In this document: one piece after another, positions 17,673-26,633 of the stretch
Layout: each line of letters begins with the position of its first letter
Numbering within the stretch: position 1 is the first letter of the stretch
NCBI GenBank assembly: GCA_903856805.1
Contig: CAIOCZ010000148.1
Location: 1-62,374 of the forward strand
Reading direction: 5' to 3'
Origin: an uncultured cyanobacterium
Lineage (GTDB): Bacteria > Cyanobacteriota > Cyanobacteriia > PCC-6307 > Cyanobiaceae
DNA: 62,374 bases
Translations under genes and position numbers: made by a program
Notes under the pieces: model-generated
The model's input: the letters and a program-made list of their open reading frames with translations, nothing else
Database searches by the model: none
Told to the model about the DNA's origin: nothing

Positions 17673-18445
17673 GTCGCGCCCTGGCGACCACCCCTTCGAA
17701 TTCGCCCCAGCTGCTGCCCCCCCAGCTGGACGCTACCCGTCTTCCTCGCCATGTGGCGGTGATCATGGATGGCAACGGACGCTGGGCGCGCCAACGCGGT
17801 CTCCCAAGGGTGATGGGCCATCGTTCGGGTGTTGAGGCGCTCAAGCGCACCCTGCGCCTCTGCAGTGACTGGGGCATCGGTGCCCTAACGGTCTATGCCT
17901 TTTCCACGGAAAACTGGACCAGGCCAGGCGAGGAGGTCACGTTTCTGATGACGCTGTTTGAGCGGGTTCTGGAGCGGGAGCTGGAAGGTCTTAATCGAGA
18001 ACAGGTGCGGATCCGCTTCCTGGGAGACCTCGATCGCCTCCCCGATGGCCTCCGCTCCTTGATTGACGATGCCACCCAGCGCACCGCTGCTAATACGGGC
18101 ATTCACTTCAATGTCTGCACCAACTACGGGGGCCGTAGTGAGCTCGTGCGAGCCGCCCGTCGCCTTGCTGAACAGGTGGCCTGCGGGGATCTGGATCCGG
18201 CCGCAATCGATGAGGGCCGCTTTTCTGCGGAGTTGTTCACCCAGGACGAGCTGGATCCCGATTTGCTGATTCGCACCAGCGGTGAGCAGCGGATCAGCAA
18301 CTTTCTTCTCTGGCAACTGGCCTATGCCGAGTTGCACATCACCAGTACCCTCTGGCCCGATTTCGATCAGGAGGCCCTGCTCGGCGCTCTGCTCGACTAT
18401 CAGGGCCGCCAGCGCCGATTCGGAAGCGTGGAAAGCCAAGCATGA
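17669..18445 (+). CDS. uppS: Undecaprenyl diphosphate synthase (cis-prenyltransferase)
   Basis: Extends farnesyl diphosphate with isopentenyl diphosphate in cis to make the lipid carrier of peptidoglycan and O-antigen assembly. 258 residues. Motifs: [20 protein letters not shown] (catalytic Asp ~34), [41 protein letters not shown], and [19 protein letters not shown] with downstream [12 protein letters not shown]. It overlaps cdaA by 4 bases and bioB by 4 bases, so its expression is tied to both. Confidence 0.97.
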   Translation: MSRALATTPSNSPQLLPPQLDATRLPRHVAVIMDGNGRWARQRGLPRVMGHRSGVEALKRTLRLCSDWGIGALTVYAFSTENWTRPGEEVTFLMTLFERVLERELEGLNREQVRIRFLGDLDRLPDGLRSLIDDATQRTAANTGIHFNVCTNYGGRSELVRAARRLAEQVACGDLDPAAIDEGRFSAELFTQDELDPDLLIRTSGEQRISNFLLWQLAYAELHITSTLWPDFDQEALLGALLDYQGRQRRFGSVESQA

Positions 18446-19416
18446 TCACGCGTCACGACTGGACACGCGAGCAAATCCAAGCCTTGCTGGATCTCCCCCT
18501 GTTCGACTTGCTCTGGCAGGCCCAAGAGGTCCATCGCAGCGCCAATCCCGGATACCGGGTTCAGCTGGCCTCATTGCTCAGCGTCAAGACCGGAGGCTGT
18601 GAGGAGGACTGTGCCTATTGCCCCCAGTCGATGTTTCACAGCAGTGATGTCACCGGTCAGCCCGACCTAGCGGTGGAACCTGTGCTCGATCGGGCCCGCG
18701 CTGCCCGTGACGCCGGCGCCCACCGTTTCTGCATGGGTTGGGCCTGGCGGGAGATTCGAGATGGCGCCCCCTTCGATTCCATGCTTGCGATGGTGCGGGG
18801 TGTGCGCGCGCTGGGGATGGAGGCCTGTGTGACCGCGGGCATGCTCACCGAACGTCAGGCGGAACGGTTGGCGGAGGCCGGCCTCACCGCCTACAACCAC
18901 AACCTCGACACCAGCCCGGAGCACTACGACCGGATCATCTCCACCCGCACCTATCAGGAGCGACTCGAGACCTTGGCGCGGGCCCGGGCGGCCGGGATTG
19001 GCCTTTGCTGTGGGGGCATCATCGGCATGGGGGAAACCCCCGAGGATCGGGCTGGGCTGCTGCAGGTTCTCGCCCAGTTGGACCCCCACCCCGAGAGTGT
19101 GCCGATCAATGCTCTGGTGGCGGTGCCTGGAACGCCGCTGGAAGATGAGCCGCCCGTGGATCCCCTCGAATTCGTGCGGATGGTGGCCACGGCCCGCATT
19201 GTTTTGCCCCATAGCCGGGTGCGGCTCAGTGCGGGCCGTCAACAGCTGAATCGGGAGGCCCAGCTGCTTTGCCTGTTGGCGGGCGCGGATTCGATTTTTT
19301 ATGGCGACGTGCTTCTCACCACCGGGAATCCGGATGTGGAGGCGGATCGGGCCCTGTTGGCCTGTGCCGGTGTGAATGTTGCCGAACGCACGGAAGTCGC
19401 CCTACCCCCCTGTTGA
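18442..19416 (+). CDS. bioB: Biotin synthase
   Basis: Radical-SAM enzyme that inserts sulfur into dethiobiotin. 324 residues. The [4Fe-4S] motif is [13 protein letters not shown] (Cys at ~53, 57, 60), followed by [33 protein letters not shown] (conserved YNHNxDT) and [10 protein letters not shown]. The C-terminus includes LSAGRQQL, providing the [2Fe-2S] Arg, and GADSIFYGD. No other biotin gene is adjacent. The start overlaps the uppS stop (ATGA) and its stop overlaps the next start by one base. Confidence 0.97.
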   Translation: MITRHDWTREQIQALLDLPLFDLLWQAQEVHRSANPGYRVQLASLLSVKTGGCEEDCAYCPQSMFHSSDVTGQPDLAVEPVLDRARAARDAGAHRFCMGWAWREIRDGAPFDSMLAMVRGVRALGMEACVTAGMLTERQAERLAEAGLTAYNHNLDTSPEHYDRIISTRTYQERLETLARARAAGIGLCCGGIIGMGETPEDRAGLLQVLAQLDPHPESVPINALVAVPGTPLEDEPPVDPLEFVRMVATARIVLPHSRVRLSAGRQQLNREAQLLCLLAGADSIFYGDVLLTTGNPDVEADRALLACAGVNVAERTEVALPPC

Positions 19417-20390
19417 TGAGCACCGATCTGGCCGTGGCGGCCTTCTATCAATTTGTTGATTACGGTCTGGAGGAGATCATTTCTTTGCGGCAGCGCTTGC
19501 TTGACTTCGGTCAGGCCAGGGGCCTGAGCGGCACTGTGTTGCTGGCGAAGGAGGGGATCAATGGCACGGTTAGTGGCGAGGAGAAGGCCGTGGCGGACTT
19601 GCTCGCCCAGCTGCGGAGTGATTCCCGGTTGGAGTCAATGGAGGCGAAGATCAGTTGGGTGACCAGGCCCCCCTTCCATCGATTCAAGGTGCGGCTCAAG
19701 CGGGAAATCGTCAGCATGGGTTGTGCTGAGGTTCGCCCGGCGCAACAGGTGGGCACTTACGTGGCACCGGCCCAGTGGGATGCCCTCATCGCCGATCCGG
19801 ACACCCTGATCATCGATACGCGCAACCATTACGAAGTGGCGGTGGGTAGCTTCCCGGGTGCGCTCGATCCGGCGACCACCAGATTTCGCGACTTTCCGGC
19901 CTGGGTTGATCAGACGCTCAGGCCGATGGTGGCTCGACGGCAGCCCCAGGCCCTTGCCCTGTTCTGTACTGGGGGGATTCGCTGCGAGAAAGCCACGGCT
20001 TATCTGCTCCAGCAAGGGTTTGAAGGGGTTCATCACCTGCAGGGTGGCATCCTCGGTTACCTGGAGCATCACTCCTCCAGTCGGGGGCTTTGGGAAGGAG
20101 AGTGCTTCGTCTTCGATCAGCGGGTGGCCCTCAATCACCGTCTCGAGCCCGGCGATCACAGCCTCTGCCACGCCTGCCGCCTGCCGCTGACCCCCTTGGA
20201 TCGGAGGTTGCCGAGCTTTGAGGACGGGGTGAGCTGCCGTCACTGCATTGACCGTTGCAGTGACGCCGATCGGCAGCGCTTCCGTGAGCGCCAGCGTCAG
20301 ATCCTGGTGGCCCGCAGCCATGACGAGCTCCATCTGGGGCGATGCTTTCCCGGTCAGGACCTCGGCCGAGGCCATTCCCCAGGGACTTGA
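19416..20390 (+). CDS. trhO: tRNA uridine(34) hydroxylase, rhodanese-domain TrhO (YceA)
   Basis: Adds the oxygen for 5-hydroxyuridine at position 34 of certain tRNAs. About 324 residues. An N-terminal acylphosphatase-like domain (GLSGTVLLAKEGINGTVSG) precedes the rhodanese domain, with IIDTRNHYEVAVGSFPGALD and active-site loop FCTGGIRCEKATAYL (Cys ~184). A C-terminal Cys cluster (CHACRLPLTPLD...CRHCIDRC) is typical. Start ATG 19416 shares its A with the bioB stop. Confidence 0.94.
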   Translation: MSTDLAVAAFYQFVDYGLEEIISLRQRLLDFGQARGLSGTVLLAKEGINGTVSGEEKAVADLLAQLRSDSRLESMEAKISWVTRPPFHRFKVRLKREIVSMGCAEVRPAQQVGTYVAPAQWDALIADPDTLIIDTRNHYEVAVGSFPGALDPATTRFRDFPAWVDQTLRPMVARRQPQALALFCTGGIRCEKATAYLLQQGFEGVHHLQGGILGYLEHHSSSRGLWEGECFVFDQRVALNHRLEPGDHSLCHACRLPLTPLDRRLPSFEDGVSCRHCIDRCSDADRQRFRERQRQILVARSHDELHLGRCFPGQDLGRGHSPGT

Positions 20391-20490
20391 TCCTGCGCGA
20401 CAACTTTCCCGACAATCAGCGAAATGCTTGAGTTTTGGGTCAATATGCGGCAGGGTGAGGGGACTGAACTGCTCCTCCGCGTCCATTTAC

Positions 20491-21348
20491 ATGCCAGTCG
20501 GCTCGGAACAAGCACTCCAATCCACTGAGATTGAAGAAAGCGCGAAGGATTTGGCACACCAGCCGGCTCCGCTGGCGTCCAAGAAGCGTTCTAGTCCTGC
20601 CAAACGTTCGGTTCCTGACCCGAAGATGGTGACGGAATCAGGTTTCCGTACCGGTTTTTCGATCCCAGTGCTGCTGATGGCCGCAGCACCGGCCCTCTGG
20701 CTGCCTCTCCTGATCTTCCAGTTCAATACTCCGAGCACTACGGCCTCCGAAGACTCAGCGCCAGGCGACAAAGGTCAGGATCTGGTTGCCGAAGTTCCCC
20801 AGCAACCCTCCTCCTTGGCGAAGAGGGGTCCCCTTCAGCCAGGACGGATGCCCCCCGTTGCATCCGCTCGGGCACCATGGCCCCTGGATCCGTTGGCCTC
20901 CAAGCCCTCCCCCCAGGATCTTGGCGAGCCAACCCAACCGGTCTCCCCGATCCGGCCTCGCCGAGCAAGCAGCGTCGCGACGGTCACCCCGTCCATCGCC
21001 CCCAAGTCCCCCGCCCGCCGCAGGCCGCCGCTGGTCAAGGACTCCCTGGCTGCTCTGCCTCCTTTGCCGCGACGACTCGATCCGCAGCCACCTAAGACCT
21101 ACGTTCCTCCTCGTTACGAGGGAGTGGCGGAAGCTGATCCGGTCGTTCAGCCCAACCGGGATATCCTGGTCGATCCACCCATCACCCTCGCGGATTCCCC
21201 TAGGGAGCCCAGTGCAACTCCGGTCTCTTCCCAACCGCGCTGGGAACCGTCCCCATCAGCACCCCAGGACTCGGCCCCGCTTCCGGCCCAATCTGCTGCT
21301 CTCCCAGGCGGGCTTGACAGCCATGTAGCCCCTCCTCCGAGTTGGTGA
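20491..21348 (+). CDS. Proline-rich single-pass membrane protein with C-terminal HVAPPPSW (paralog 1)
   Basis: About 285 residues from ATG 20491; the open frame further upstream is a trhO shadow. Layout: ~55 hydrophilic residues; one hydrophobic segment with FSIPVLLMAAAPALWLPLL then IFQFNTP; a ~200-residue low-complexity region rich in Pro, Ser, Ala and Arg (for example QPRWEPSPSAPQ); and the ending LDSHVAPPPSW. The membrane segment and the tail are shared with the next gene, so the two are paralogs. No known domain is recognised. Charge distribution suggests a cytoplasmic N-terminus and a periplasmic proline-rich stalk. Confidence 0.75.
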   Translation: MPVGSEQALQSTEIEESAKDLAHQPAPLASKKRSSPAKRSVPDPKMVTESGFRTGFSIPVLLMAAAPALWLPLLIFQFNTPSTTASEDSAPGDKGQDLVAEVPQQPSSLAKRGPLQPGRMPPVASARAPWPLDPLASKPSPQDLGEPTQPVSPIRPRRASSVATVTPSIAPKSPARRRPPLVKDSLAALPPLPRRLDPQPPKTYVPPRYEGVAEADPVVQPNRDILVDPPITLADSPREPSATPVSSQPRWEPSPSAPQDSAPLPAQSAALPGGLDSHVAPPPSW

Positions 21349-21486
21349 ATGCGCTAGAAAGGGACCTCAGTTCTCATCTGCGCTTAAGATTTTCGTGAAT
21401 CGACAGAGCGTTGGGCTCCGAATCGAAGGTTCGTGAGCCTACGCCGATTGTCTGTACCCATTTTCACGTAAGTTCGCAATTCTTCC

Positions 21487-22320
21487 ATGGCCCCTCGTCC
21501 TTCCAGCAAGCGATCTCAAGACAGGGGTTGGCGAGCAGAAATGGTCGCCACCGAAAAAATCCCTGGATCAGGGATGTTCAGCTTGGTGCTCTTGGCCATG
21601 CTGTCCCAGGTGGTCTGGTTGCCTTTGTTTTTGCTCCAGCACACCCCATGGCAGGCCAGCGACGCCCTCGATGGAGATAAAACCGAATCGGAGGACACCG
21701 ATGCCCAGTTGGCTGCCAGCTTGGCTAAGGCCGAACAGGAGGCCTCAGGCACAGGCGTCGCCAAGCCCCTAGTCGCTGGCTCGGCCGCAAGCACCACCCC
21801 CGACCCCGTGACCCTTCCGACTCCCGTGGAAGGCCTCCAAAGCGATCCTTTGCTGAGTGGATTGCCGTCCCACACGCGGGAGCGGCACCAGCCCGCTGCG
21901 GCAACTCCCATCGTGGCGTCGGCTTCGATTGCCGCCGATCGGGACTATTCGGCTCTCCCGGTCCCCAGGCCGCGGTGGGATTCGGCGAGCCTGCGTCGGC
22001 CCCTGTCCTCCGATGTGATCCGACCGGATTCCAGCACCTACGGGGATCCAGTCACCCTGCCCACGGCAACCGCCACGCCACGCTCCACAACCGACCCTGT
22101 GGTGGCAGAGCAACCCGCCCTCTCCCGTCCGCGTTGGTCTGCGGTGGACCCCAGCACCGTCCTCGAATCTGCCCAGGCTTCTCTGCCTAAGCCAGCGGAG
22201 CCCCCTGCTGATGGCCCACCACCAACCCATGTCGCCGTCTCCGCCCCTTCCCAGGAGATGTCGAAGCTGGCCGTGAACAAAGCGATTGACGACCATGTGG
22301 CCCCTGTTCCTACCTGGTGA
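21487..22320 (+). CDS. Proline-rich single-pass membrane protein with C-terminal HVAPVPTW (paralog 2)
   Basis: 277 residues, same architecture as the preceding gene: basic N-terminus (MAPRPSSKRSQDRGWRAE), a hydrophobic span (MFSLVLLAMLSQVVWLPLFL then LQHTP), a Pro/Ser/Thr/Ala-rich region and the ending [10 protein letters not shown]. The span and tail line up with paralog 1 (WLPL..FQFNTP/WLPL..LQHTP and HVAP-P-S/T-W). Two internal RPRW units (VPRPRWDSAS, LSRPRWSAVD) resemble QPRWEP in paralog 1. Its stop overlaps the next start (GTGA). Function unknown. Confidence 0.75.
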   Translation: MAPRPSSKRSQDRGWRAEMVATEKIPGSGMFSLVLLAMLSQVVWLPLFLLQHTPWQASDALDGDKTESEDTDAQLAASLAKAEQEASGTGVAKPLVAGSAASTTPDPVTLPTPVEGLQSDPLLSGLPSHTRERHQPAAATPIVASASIAADRDYSALPVPRPRWDSASLRRPLSSDVIRPDSSTYGDPVTLPTATATPRSTTDPVVAEQPALSRPRWSAVDPSTVLESAQASLPKPAEPPADGPPPTHVAVSAPSQEMSKLAVNKAIDDHVAPVPTW

Positions 22321-22871
22321 CAGGCCGTGGCCCCCTCGCAGACGGGCCGCCGGTCTCCCGCTTGGGCCCCACAGTCTCCCTCGACCTCGCCACCCTTGAA
22401 CGTCAGGCCAGCGCCAGAAGTCTGCTTCTCAGACTGAAGGTCCATCGGCGCCTGGGGTTGTGGACCCTGAGGGCCCGGGTCGCTCGCCGGGATCCCCAGG
22501 GTGTCTGGCATGGGCTGGGCGAGTTGACGGGCTGGGCCTATGCGGCGCCAGCGGGATTGCATCTGGAGACCTTGCGGGTCCAGGCCGGCGCCCCTCCGGA
22601 CGTGGCTTTGATCCTGGCGGCGGCCACGGTCCTTTGGGCCCTTGAGGCCACTCCCTGTCGTCGCGCTCGGATCCTTGCCATCCACGATGGCGACCGCCAG
22701 CATCGCCGGCTGGTGCGTTACTTTCGCCGGCTTGGCTTTCGACCGATGCGGGTGGTTGGCGCTGCGTTGGCCGATCTGCCTCTGCGCGTGGTCTGGGGAG
22801 GCGCCGGTTTGCTGATGGAGGCCGATTGCACCGAGCTCCTGGGGTGTTGCCAACGCCGGCTGGCCCTCTAG
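22317..22871 (+). CDS. GNAT-like conserved hypothetical protein
   Basis: 184 residues, GTG start overlapping the stop of paralog 2 by 4 bases. The C-terminal half ([20 protein letters not shown] then [13 protein letters not shown]) looks like the last strands of an N-acetyltransferase fold, where a YFxxxGF element is typical. The acetyl-CoA P-loop is not clear, and the N-terminal part is made of beta-strand-like repeats ([28 protein letters not shown]). Presumably translated together with the proline-rich proteins. Ends 4 bases into the lipA stop region (convergent). Confidence 0.6.
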   Translation: MTGRGPLADGPPVSRLGPTVSLDLATLERQASARSLLLRLKVHRRLGLWTLRARVARRDPQGVWHGLGELTGWAYAAPAGLHLETLRVQAGAPPDVALILAAATVLWALEATPCRRARILAIHDGDRQHRRLVRYFRRLGFRPMRVVGAALADLPLRVVWGGAGLLMEADCTELLGCCQRRLAL

Positions 22872-23779
22872 CTGGCCTCGGCGTGATAACTGCTCCTCAC
22901 CAGGGGGCCACTGCGGACCTGGGCGAAGCCGAGGTCACGGGCGATCTCAGCCAGGGAATCGAACTCCTCCGGTGGCCAGTAGCGCGCCACCGGGAGATGG
23001 GAGAGGGAGGGGCGCAGGTATTGGCCGAGGGTGAGCCGTTGGCAATCGACGCTCCTGAGATCGTGCAGGGCGGCAATCACTTCGTCGCGCCCTTCGCCGA
23101 GGCCGAGCATCAACCCCGACTTGGTGGGGATGGAGGGAGCCAACTCTCGGGCCGTTTGCAGCAGGGCCAGGGAACGGCTGTAGGTGGCTCCCCGACGAAC
23201 TTCCCCCTGGAGCCGCTCCACCGTCTCCAGGTTGTGGTTAAAGCACACTGGTTGGGCCGCCAGCACCGTGGCCAAGCGCTCCCGCTGGGCAGCGACGGCG
23301 GCACCTTCGTCGCGATGGCCCCCCCAGAAATCGGGGGTGAGAACCTCAATGGCGATCAGGGGATTGCGACGGCGGATTGCGGCCATCGTGGCGGTGAACA
23401 GAGCGGCACCGTGGTCCGGTTGATCGTCACGGGCGACGGCCGTGAGGACCACATAGCGAAGATTCAAGGTTTGGACGGCGTCGGCCACCCGTTCCGCTTC
23501 GTTGTCATCGAGGGGCATGGGGGCCAGGCCCTTCTCCACCTGACAGAAGGCACAGCTGCGGGTGCAGATCGGGCCTCCGAGCAGAAAGGTGGCGGTGCCT
23601 GCTGCGTAGCACTCCCCCCGATTAGGGCAGCGTCCCTCCTCGCAGATGGTGTGCAGACGCTGCTGCTTCACCACCCCCTGAACGGTGGCCAGATCGGAGG
23701 CGTTGCCCACCGAGCGGCGCAGCCAGGGCGGCAGCCGTTCGCCGGGGAGGATCGAGGCGTAACGGCTGGAGGTTGCCAT
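22868..23779 (-). CDS. lipA: Lipoyl synthase
   Basis: Radical-SAM enzyme that inserts two sulfurs into octanoyl groups of 2-oxoacid dehydrogenases and the glycine cleavage H-protein. 303 residues. First cluster [12 protein letters not shown] (auxiliary [4Fe-4S], CX4CX5C), second cluster CTRSCAFC (radical SAM CX3CX2C), then [34 protein letters not shown] and [10 protein letters not shown]. Downstream of recR on the same strand (59 bases), probably co-transcribed. Cyanobacteria often carry two LipA proteins; this one has the standard motifs. Confidence 0.97.
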   Translation of the reverse strand: MATSSRYASILPGERLPPWLRRSVGNASDLATVQGVVKQQRLHTICEEGRCPNRGECYAAGTATFLLGGPICTRSCAFCQVEKGLAPMPLDDNEAERVADAVQTLNLRYVVLTAVARDDQPDHGAALFTATMAAIRRRNPLIAIEVLTPDFWGGHRDEGAAVAAQRERLATVLAAQPVCFNHNLETVERLQGEVRRGATYSRSLALLQTARELAPSIPTKSGLMLGLGEGRDEVIAALHDLRSVDCQRLTLGQYLRPSLSHLPVARYWPPEEFDSLAEIARDLGFAQVRSGPLVRSSYHAEAS

Positions 23780-23838
23780 GGCGCGATGTTACGTCGCATG
23801 GAGGCTGGCGCCGGTGGGCTGGTGTGCGCCGTTGGGGG

Positions 23839-24459
23839 TCAGTCCATGCGCCGGCGTCCTTCCAGGGCCCTGGCAAGGGTGACCTCGTCGGCATAATCCA
23901 GCTCGCTGCCGACGGGCAGCCCGTAGGCGATGCGGCTGACCGTGGTGAACGGCCGAAGCAGCCGGGCCAGATAGAGGCTGGTGGTGTCACCCTCGACGCT
24001 GGGGGTGAGCGCCAGGATCACCTCGCCGATCTCCTCCTGGTCCACCCGCGCCACCAGCGTCTGGATCTGCAACAATTCCGGCCCCACCCCATCCATGGGG
24101 GAAATCAGTCCCCCTAAAACGTGGTACTGGCCCCGGTACTCCCGGGTGCGTTCCAAGGCCAGCAGATCCCGGGAATCCGCCACCACACAGAGCTGGCCGT
24201 TGCGGCGTCCTTCCTGAAGGCAGATCTCGCAGAGCGGATCGGCGGAGAGGTGGAAGCAGCGGCGGCACTGGCCCACCTGACTGCGGGCCGCGAGCAGGGC
24301 GTCGGCAAAGGCACGGATGTGCTCCTCTGGCTGGCGCAGCAGGTGCAGGGCGAGACGCTGGGCCGTGCGGGGCCCGATGCCAGGGAGCCGTTCGAATTGG
24401 TCGATCAGCCGGGCCAGGGGGCGGGTGTAGCCGCTCAGGGCTCGATCGCAAGGGACCAC
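23839..24459 (-). CDS. recR: Recombination mediator RecR
   Basis: 206 residues, GTG start. Order of parts: helix-hairpin-helix ([20 protein letters not shown]), C4 zinc finger ([16 protein letters not shown]), Toprim domain ([20 protein letters not shown]...[10 protein letters not shown] and D metal positions visible) and the C-terminal ATP-binding-like segment ([19 protein letters not shown]). With RecF/RecO it loads RecA at gapped DNA. Its presence beside a complete RecBCD set further on shows that the organism has both presynaptic routes. Confidence 0.96.
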   Translation of the reverse strand: MVPCDRALSGYTRPLARLIDQFERLPGIGPRTAQRLALHLLRQPEEHIRAFADALLAARSQVGQCRRCFHLSADPLCEICLQEGRRNGQLCVVADSRDLLALERTREYRGQYHVLGGLISPMDGVGPELLQIQTLVARVDQEEIGEVILALTPSVEGDTTSLYLARLLRPFTTVSRIAYGLPVGSELDYADEVTLARALEGRRRMD

Positions 24460-24545
24460 AAATCTAGGCAGCCCCCTGCTTCAGCGGGGTCATGGCCCCC
24501 TGGGCACGGTTACGGGGCGAGAATGGCGCCAGTTCCCATGTGCCG

Positions 24546-25109
24546 ATGCCTGGTTCCCGCCCTGCTCGACGTCCCTTGGTTCTGGGGCTTGCGGGCCTGC
24601 TGTTGGCTGTGGTGCTGGTGGGCTGCAGCGCCGTGGCCGCTGGCCTGAACTCCTACCAGAGCCCCGATGGCCGCTACGCCTTTCTTTACCCCACCGGCTG
24701 GACCCGGGTGCAGGTGAGCGGAGGTCCCCAGGTGGTGTTTCATGACCTCATCAACAGCGACGAGACCCTCAGCCTGGTGGTCGCTGACGTCAACCCCAAC
24801 AATGATCTCGAGAATTTGGGCAGCGCCGTGGCGGTGGGGGAGAAGCTGCGGCGGGTTGTGATTGCGCCGGAGGGCAGTGGCCGTGAGGCGGAGCTTGTGC
24901 AGGCCCGCGAGCGGGAGCAGGGGGGACACACCTTCTACGACCTGGAGTACGCGGTCCATCTGGCTGATCGCGAACGCCATGAGCTCGCCACCGTGGTGGT
25001 CGATCGGGGCCGCCTCTACACCTTCGCCGCGAGCGCCAATGCCGTGCGCTGGCCCAGGGTTAAGGACCTGTTCGAGCAGGTGATCGGTTCATTCGGTCTG
25101 CAGATCTGA
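24546..25109 (+). CDS. PsbP-like lipoprotein (CyanoP type)
   Basis: About 187 residues from ATG 24546. Lipoprotein signal peptide GLAGLLLAVVLVGC with lipobox; Cys27 would be the lipidated residue. The mature protein carries the PsbP fold signatures NSYQSPDGRYAFLYPTGWTRV, VVFHDLINSDETLSLVV and YDLEYAV. CyanoP is an assembly-stage partner of photosystem II at the lumenal side of the thylakoid. It is divergent from recR, and the spacer holds its promoter. Confidence 0.92.
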   Translation: MPGSRPARRPLVLGLAGLLLAVVLVGCSAVAAGLNSYQSPDGRYAFLYPTGWTRVQVSGGPQVVFHDLINSDETLSLVVADVNPNNDLENLGSAVAVGEKLRRVVIAPEGSGREAELVQAREREQGGHTFYDLEYAVHLADRERHELATVVVDRGRLYTFAASANAVRWPRVKDLFEQVIGSFGLQI

Positions 25110-25141
25110 CCACCCCGCCGCCCACTGTTGACGGCCCCAAG

Positions 25142-26122
25142 GTGGCGGTGGTCGGGGCGGGCCTGGCCGGATCCCTTCTGGCTCTGGCCCTGGCCCGCCG
25201 GGGGGGCTCGGTGGTGATCGTGGCCCCGGAAGGCCAGGCCGCCACGGCCCTCAGTTATGGCGCGTTGCCCGGCCGCCGCCCAGCGGGCCATTGGCGTGAA
25301 TGGCAACGCCACCATGGTGTTCTGGGGTGGCGCCCGTCTCGGTTGGTGTGCCATGGCTGGCCCCAGCCCCTGGCGGCAGGTCCTCCCTGGCTGCAGGCCT
25401 TGCCCACGGCGCTGATGCCCTTCAGCCGGGTCGATCCGGTGCTGCTGGCCCAGGCCTTGCCCAGGTGCCTGGCGGCCCTCGCGGTGCGTCGGGTCTCGGC
25501 CACGGTGACGGCGTTGGAGCCCCTGGCGGCGGGGGGCTGGCGGCTGAACACCGACCACGCTCCAGTGGTGGCGGAGCGCGTGGTGCTGGCGGCGGGGGCG
25601 AGCTGCCGGGACCTCTGGCCGGAACTGCCCCTCCAGTGGCGTTTCAGTTGGGCTGGTGTACTGGCACTGGCGGACTGGCAAGGGTCGGCGACCAGTGCCT
25701 GGCTTGACCAGGGACGCCGCGGTCGGATCGTGTTGCCCCGACGTTTGCGACGGCCCGCCTTCGAGGCCTCGTCCGCCCACCTGCGGGCGCCTGAGTGGAT
25801 CGTGGATCCAGGCCTGGCCCCCTGGGGTTCCGGCGGCCTGCTGGGGCAGATCACCCTCGCCGGCCCCGGTCTGGATCCTGCCCGGCCCCCCGATCCGATG
25901 GAGATGGAGGAGCGGTTGCGCCAGGGATTGGGCACCCTGGACCCCCAACTGGCCGAGCAGCCGGGCCAGTACCGCCAGGTGGCGGTGCCGTTCTGCCTGG
26001 ATGGCCGGCCGATCACCGCAAGTCTGGCCCCGGACCTGTGGGCCTTCTCTGGCTTTAGCGGTGCCTTTGCCACGGTTCCGCCCCTGGCGGAGCAGCTGGC
26101 AGCCGTCCTGCTGAACTCCTGA
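25142..26122 (+). CDS. FAD-dependent oxidoreductase (DadA/ThiO-like)
   Basis: 326 residues from GTG 25142. The N-terminal Rossmann motif is VAVVGAGLAGSLLALALARR with the following acidic end replaced by VVIVAPEG. A second FAD contact near the C-terminus is ALAPDLWAFSGFSGAFATVP, similar to the GAGFSG-like motif of glycine/D-amino-acid oxidases. The substrate is unknown. It begins 32 bases after cyanoP on the same strand, and the frame remains open across the gap without a better start codon. Confidence 0.8.
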   Translation: MAVVGAGLAGSLLALALARRGGSVVIVAPEGQAATALSYGALPGRRPAGHWREWQRHHGVLGWRPSRLVCHGWPQPLAAGPPWLQALPTALMPFSRVDPVLLAQALPRCLAALAVRRVSATVTALEPLAAGGWRLNTDHAPVVAERVVLAAGASCRDLWPELPLQWRFSWAGVLALADWQGSATSAWLDQGRRGRIVLPRRLRRPAFEASSAHLRAPEWIVDPGLAPWGSGGLLGQITLAGPGLDPARPPDPMEMEERLRQGLGTLDPQLAEQPGQYRQVAVPFCLDGRPITASLAPDLWAFSGFSGAFATVPPLAEQLAAVLLNS

Positions 26123-26147
26123 TCCGCGTGCCAGTAGGGTCCAGACC

Positions 26148-26633
26148 TTGGCCGGAGCGGACGTCATCGCCATTGCCCTGACCCCGGACCTCGAGGCCTT
26201 GGTGCGCATGGGTTTGGCGGTGCTTTGTGGGTTGGCGGTTGGGGTGAATCGTGCTCACCATGGCAACACGCCCCATCCCAACCGCCTCCGGGTGCATGTT
26301 CTGGTCGGGCTCAGCTCGGCGCTGATGGTGTTGGCCGCAGGCAGCGATCTGGACGCCCGCAGTCGGGCGATTCAAGGCGTGGCGGCGGGGGTGGGCTTTC
26401 TGGGGGCTGGCGAGATTCTGGTGCCACCGCCCCGTGCCAAGAACGCCCAACCGGAGGTGCGTGGCCTGAGCAGTGCCGCCTCGATCTGGTTCACCGCAGC
26501 CCTGGGGGTCACCGTGGCGGCATCCAGTCCGGTGCTGGCTATTGTGGCCTTGGTGCTGGCCCTGCTGACCCTGTCCGATCGTCGTGACGGTGGGGTTGGC
26601 CCACCCCCCGAGGATCAGAACAGGAAACGGTAA
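26148..26633 (+). CDS. MgtC/SapB family membrane protein
   Basis: 161 residues, TTG start with AGGG nine bases before it. The MgtC core is present: GLAVGVNRAHHG (normally GLxREhhG), LRVHVLVGLSSALMVLA, RAIQGVAAGVGFLGAGEILV, VRGLSSAASIWFTAALGVTV. Four or five membrane spans; the soluble ACT-like C-terminal domain of Salmonella MgtC is absent, as in most homologues. The role (Mg2+ or ATP-synthase modulation) is not predictable here. Converges with and overlaps the LCP gene by 19 bases. Confidence 0.87.
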   Translation: MAGADVIAIALTPDLEALVRMGLAVLCGLAVGVNRAHHGNTPHPNRLRVHVLVGLSSALMVLAAGSDLDARSRAIQGVAAGVGFLGAGEILVPPPRAKNAQPEVRGLSSAASIWFTAALGVTVAASSPVLAIVALVLALLTLSDRRDGGVGPPPEDQNRKR

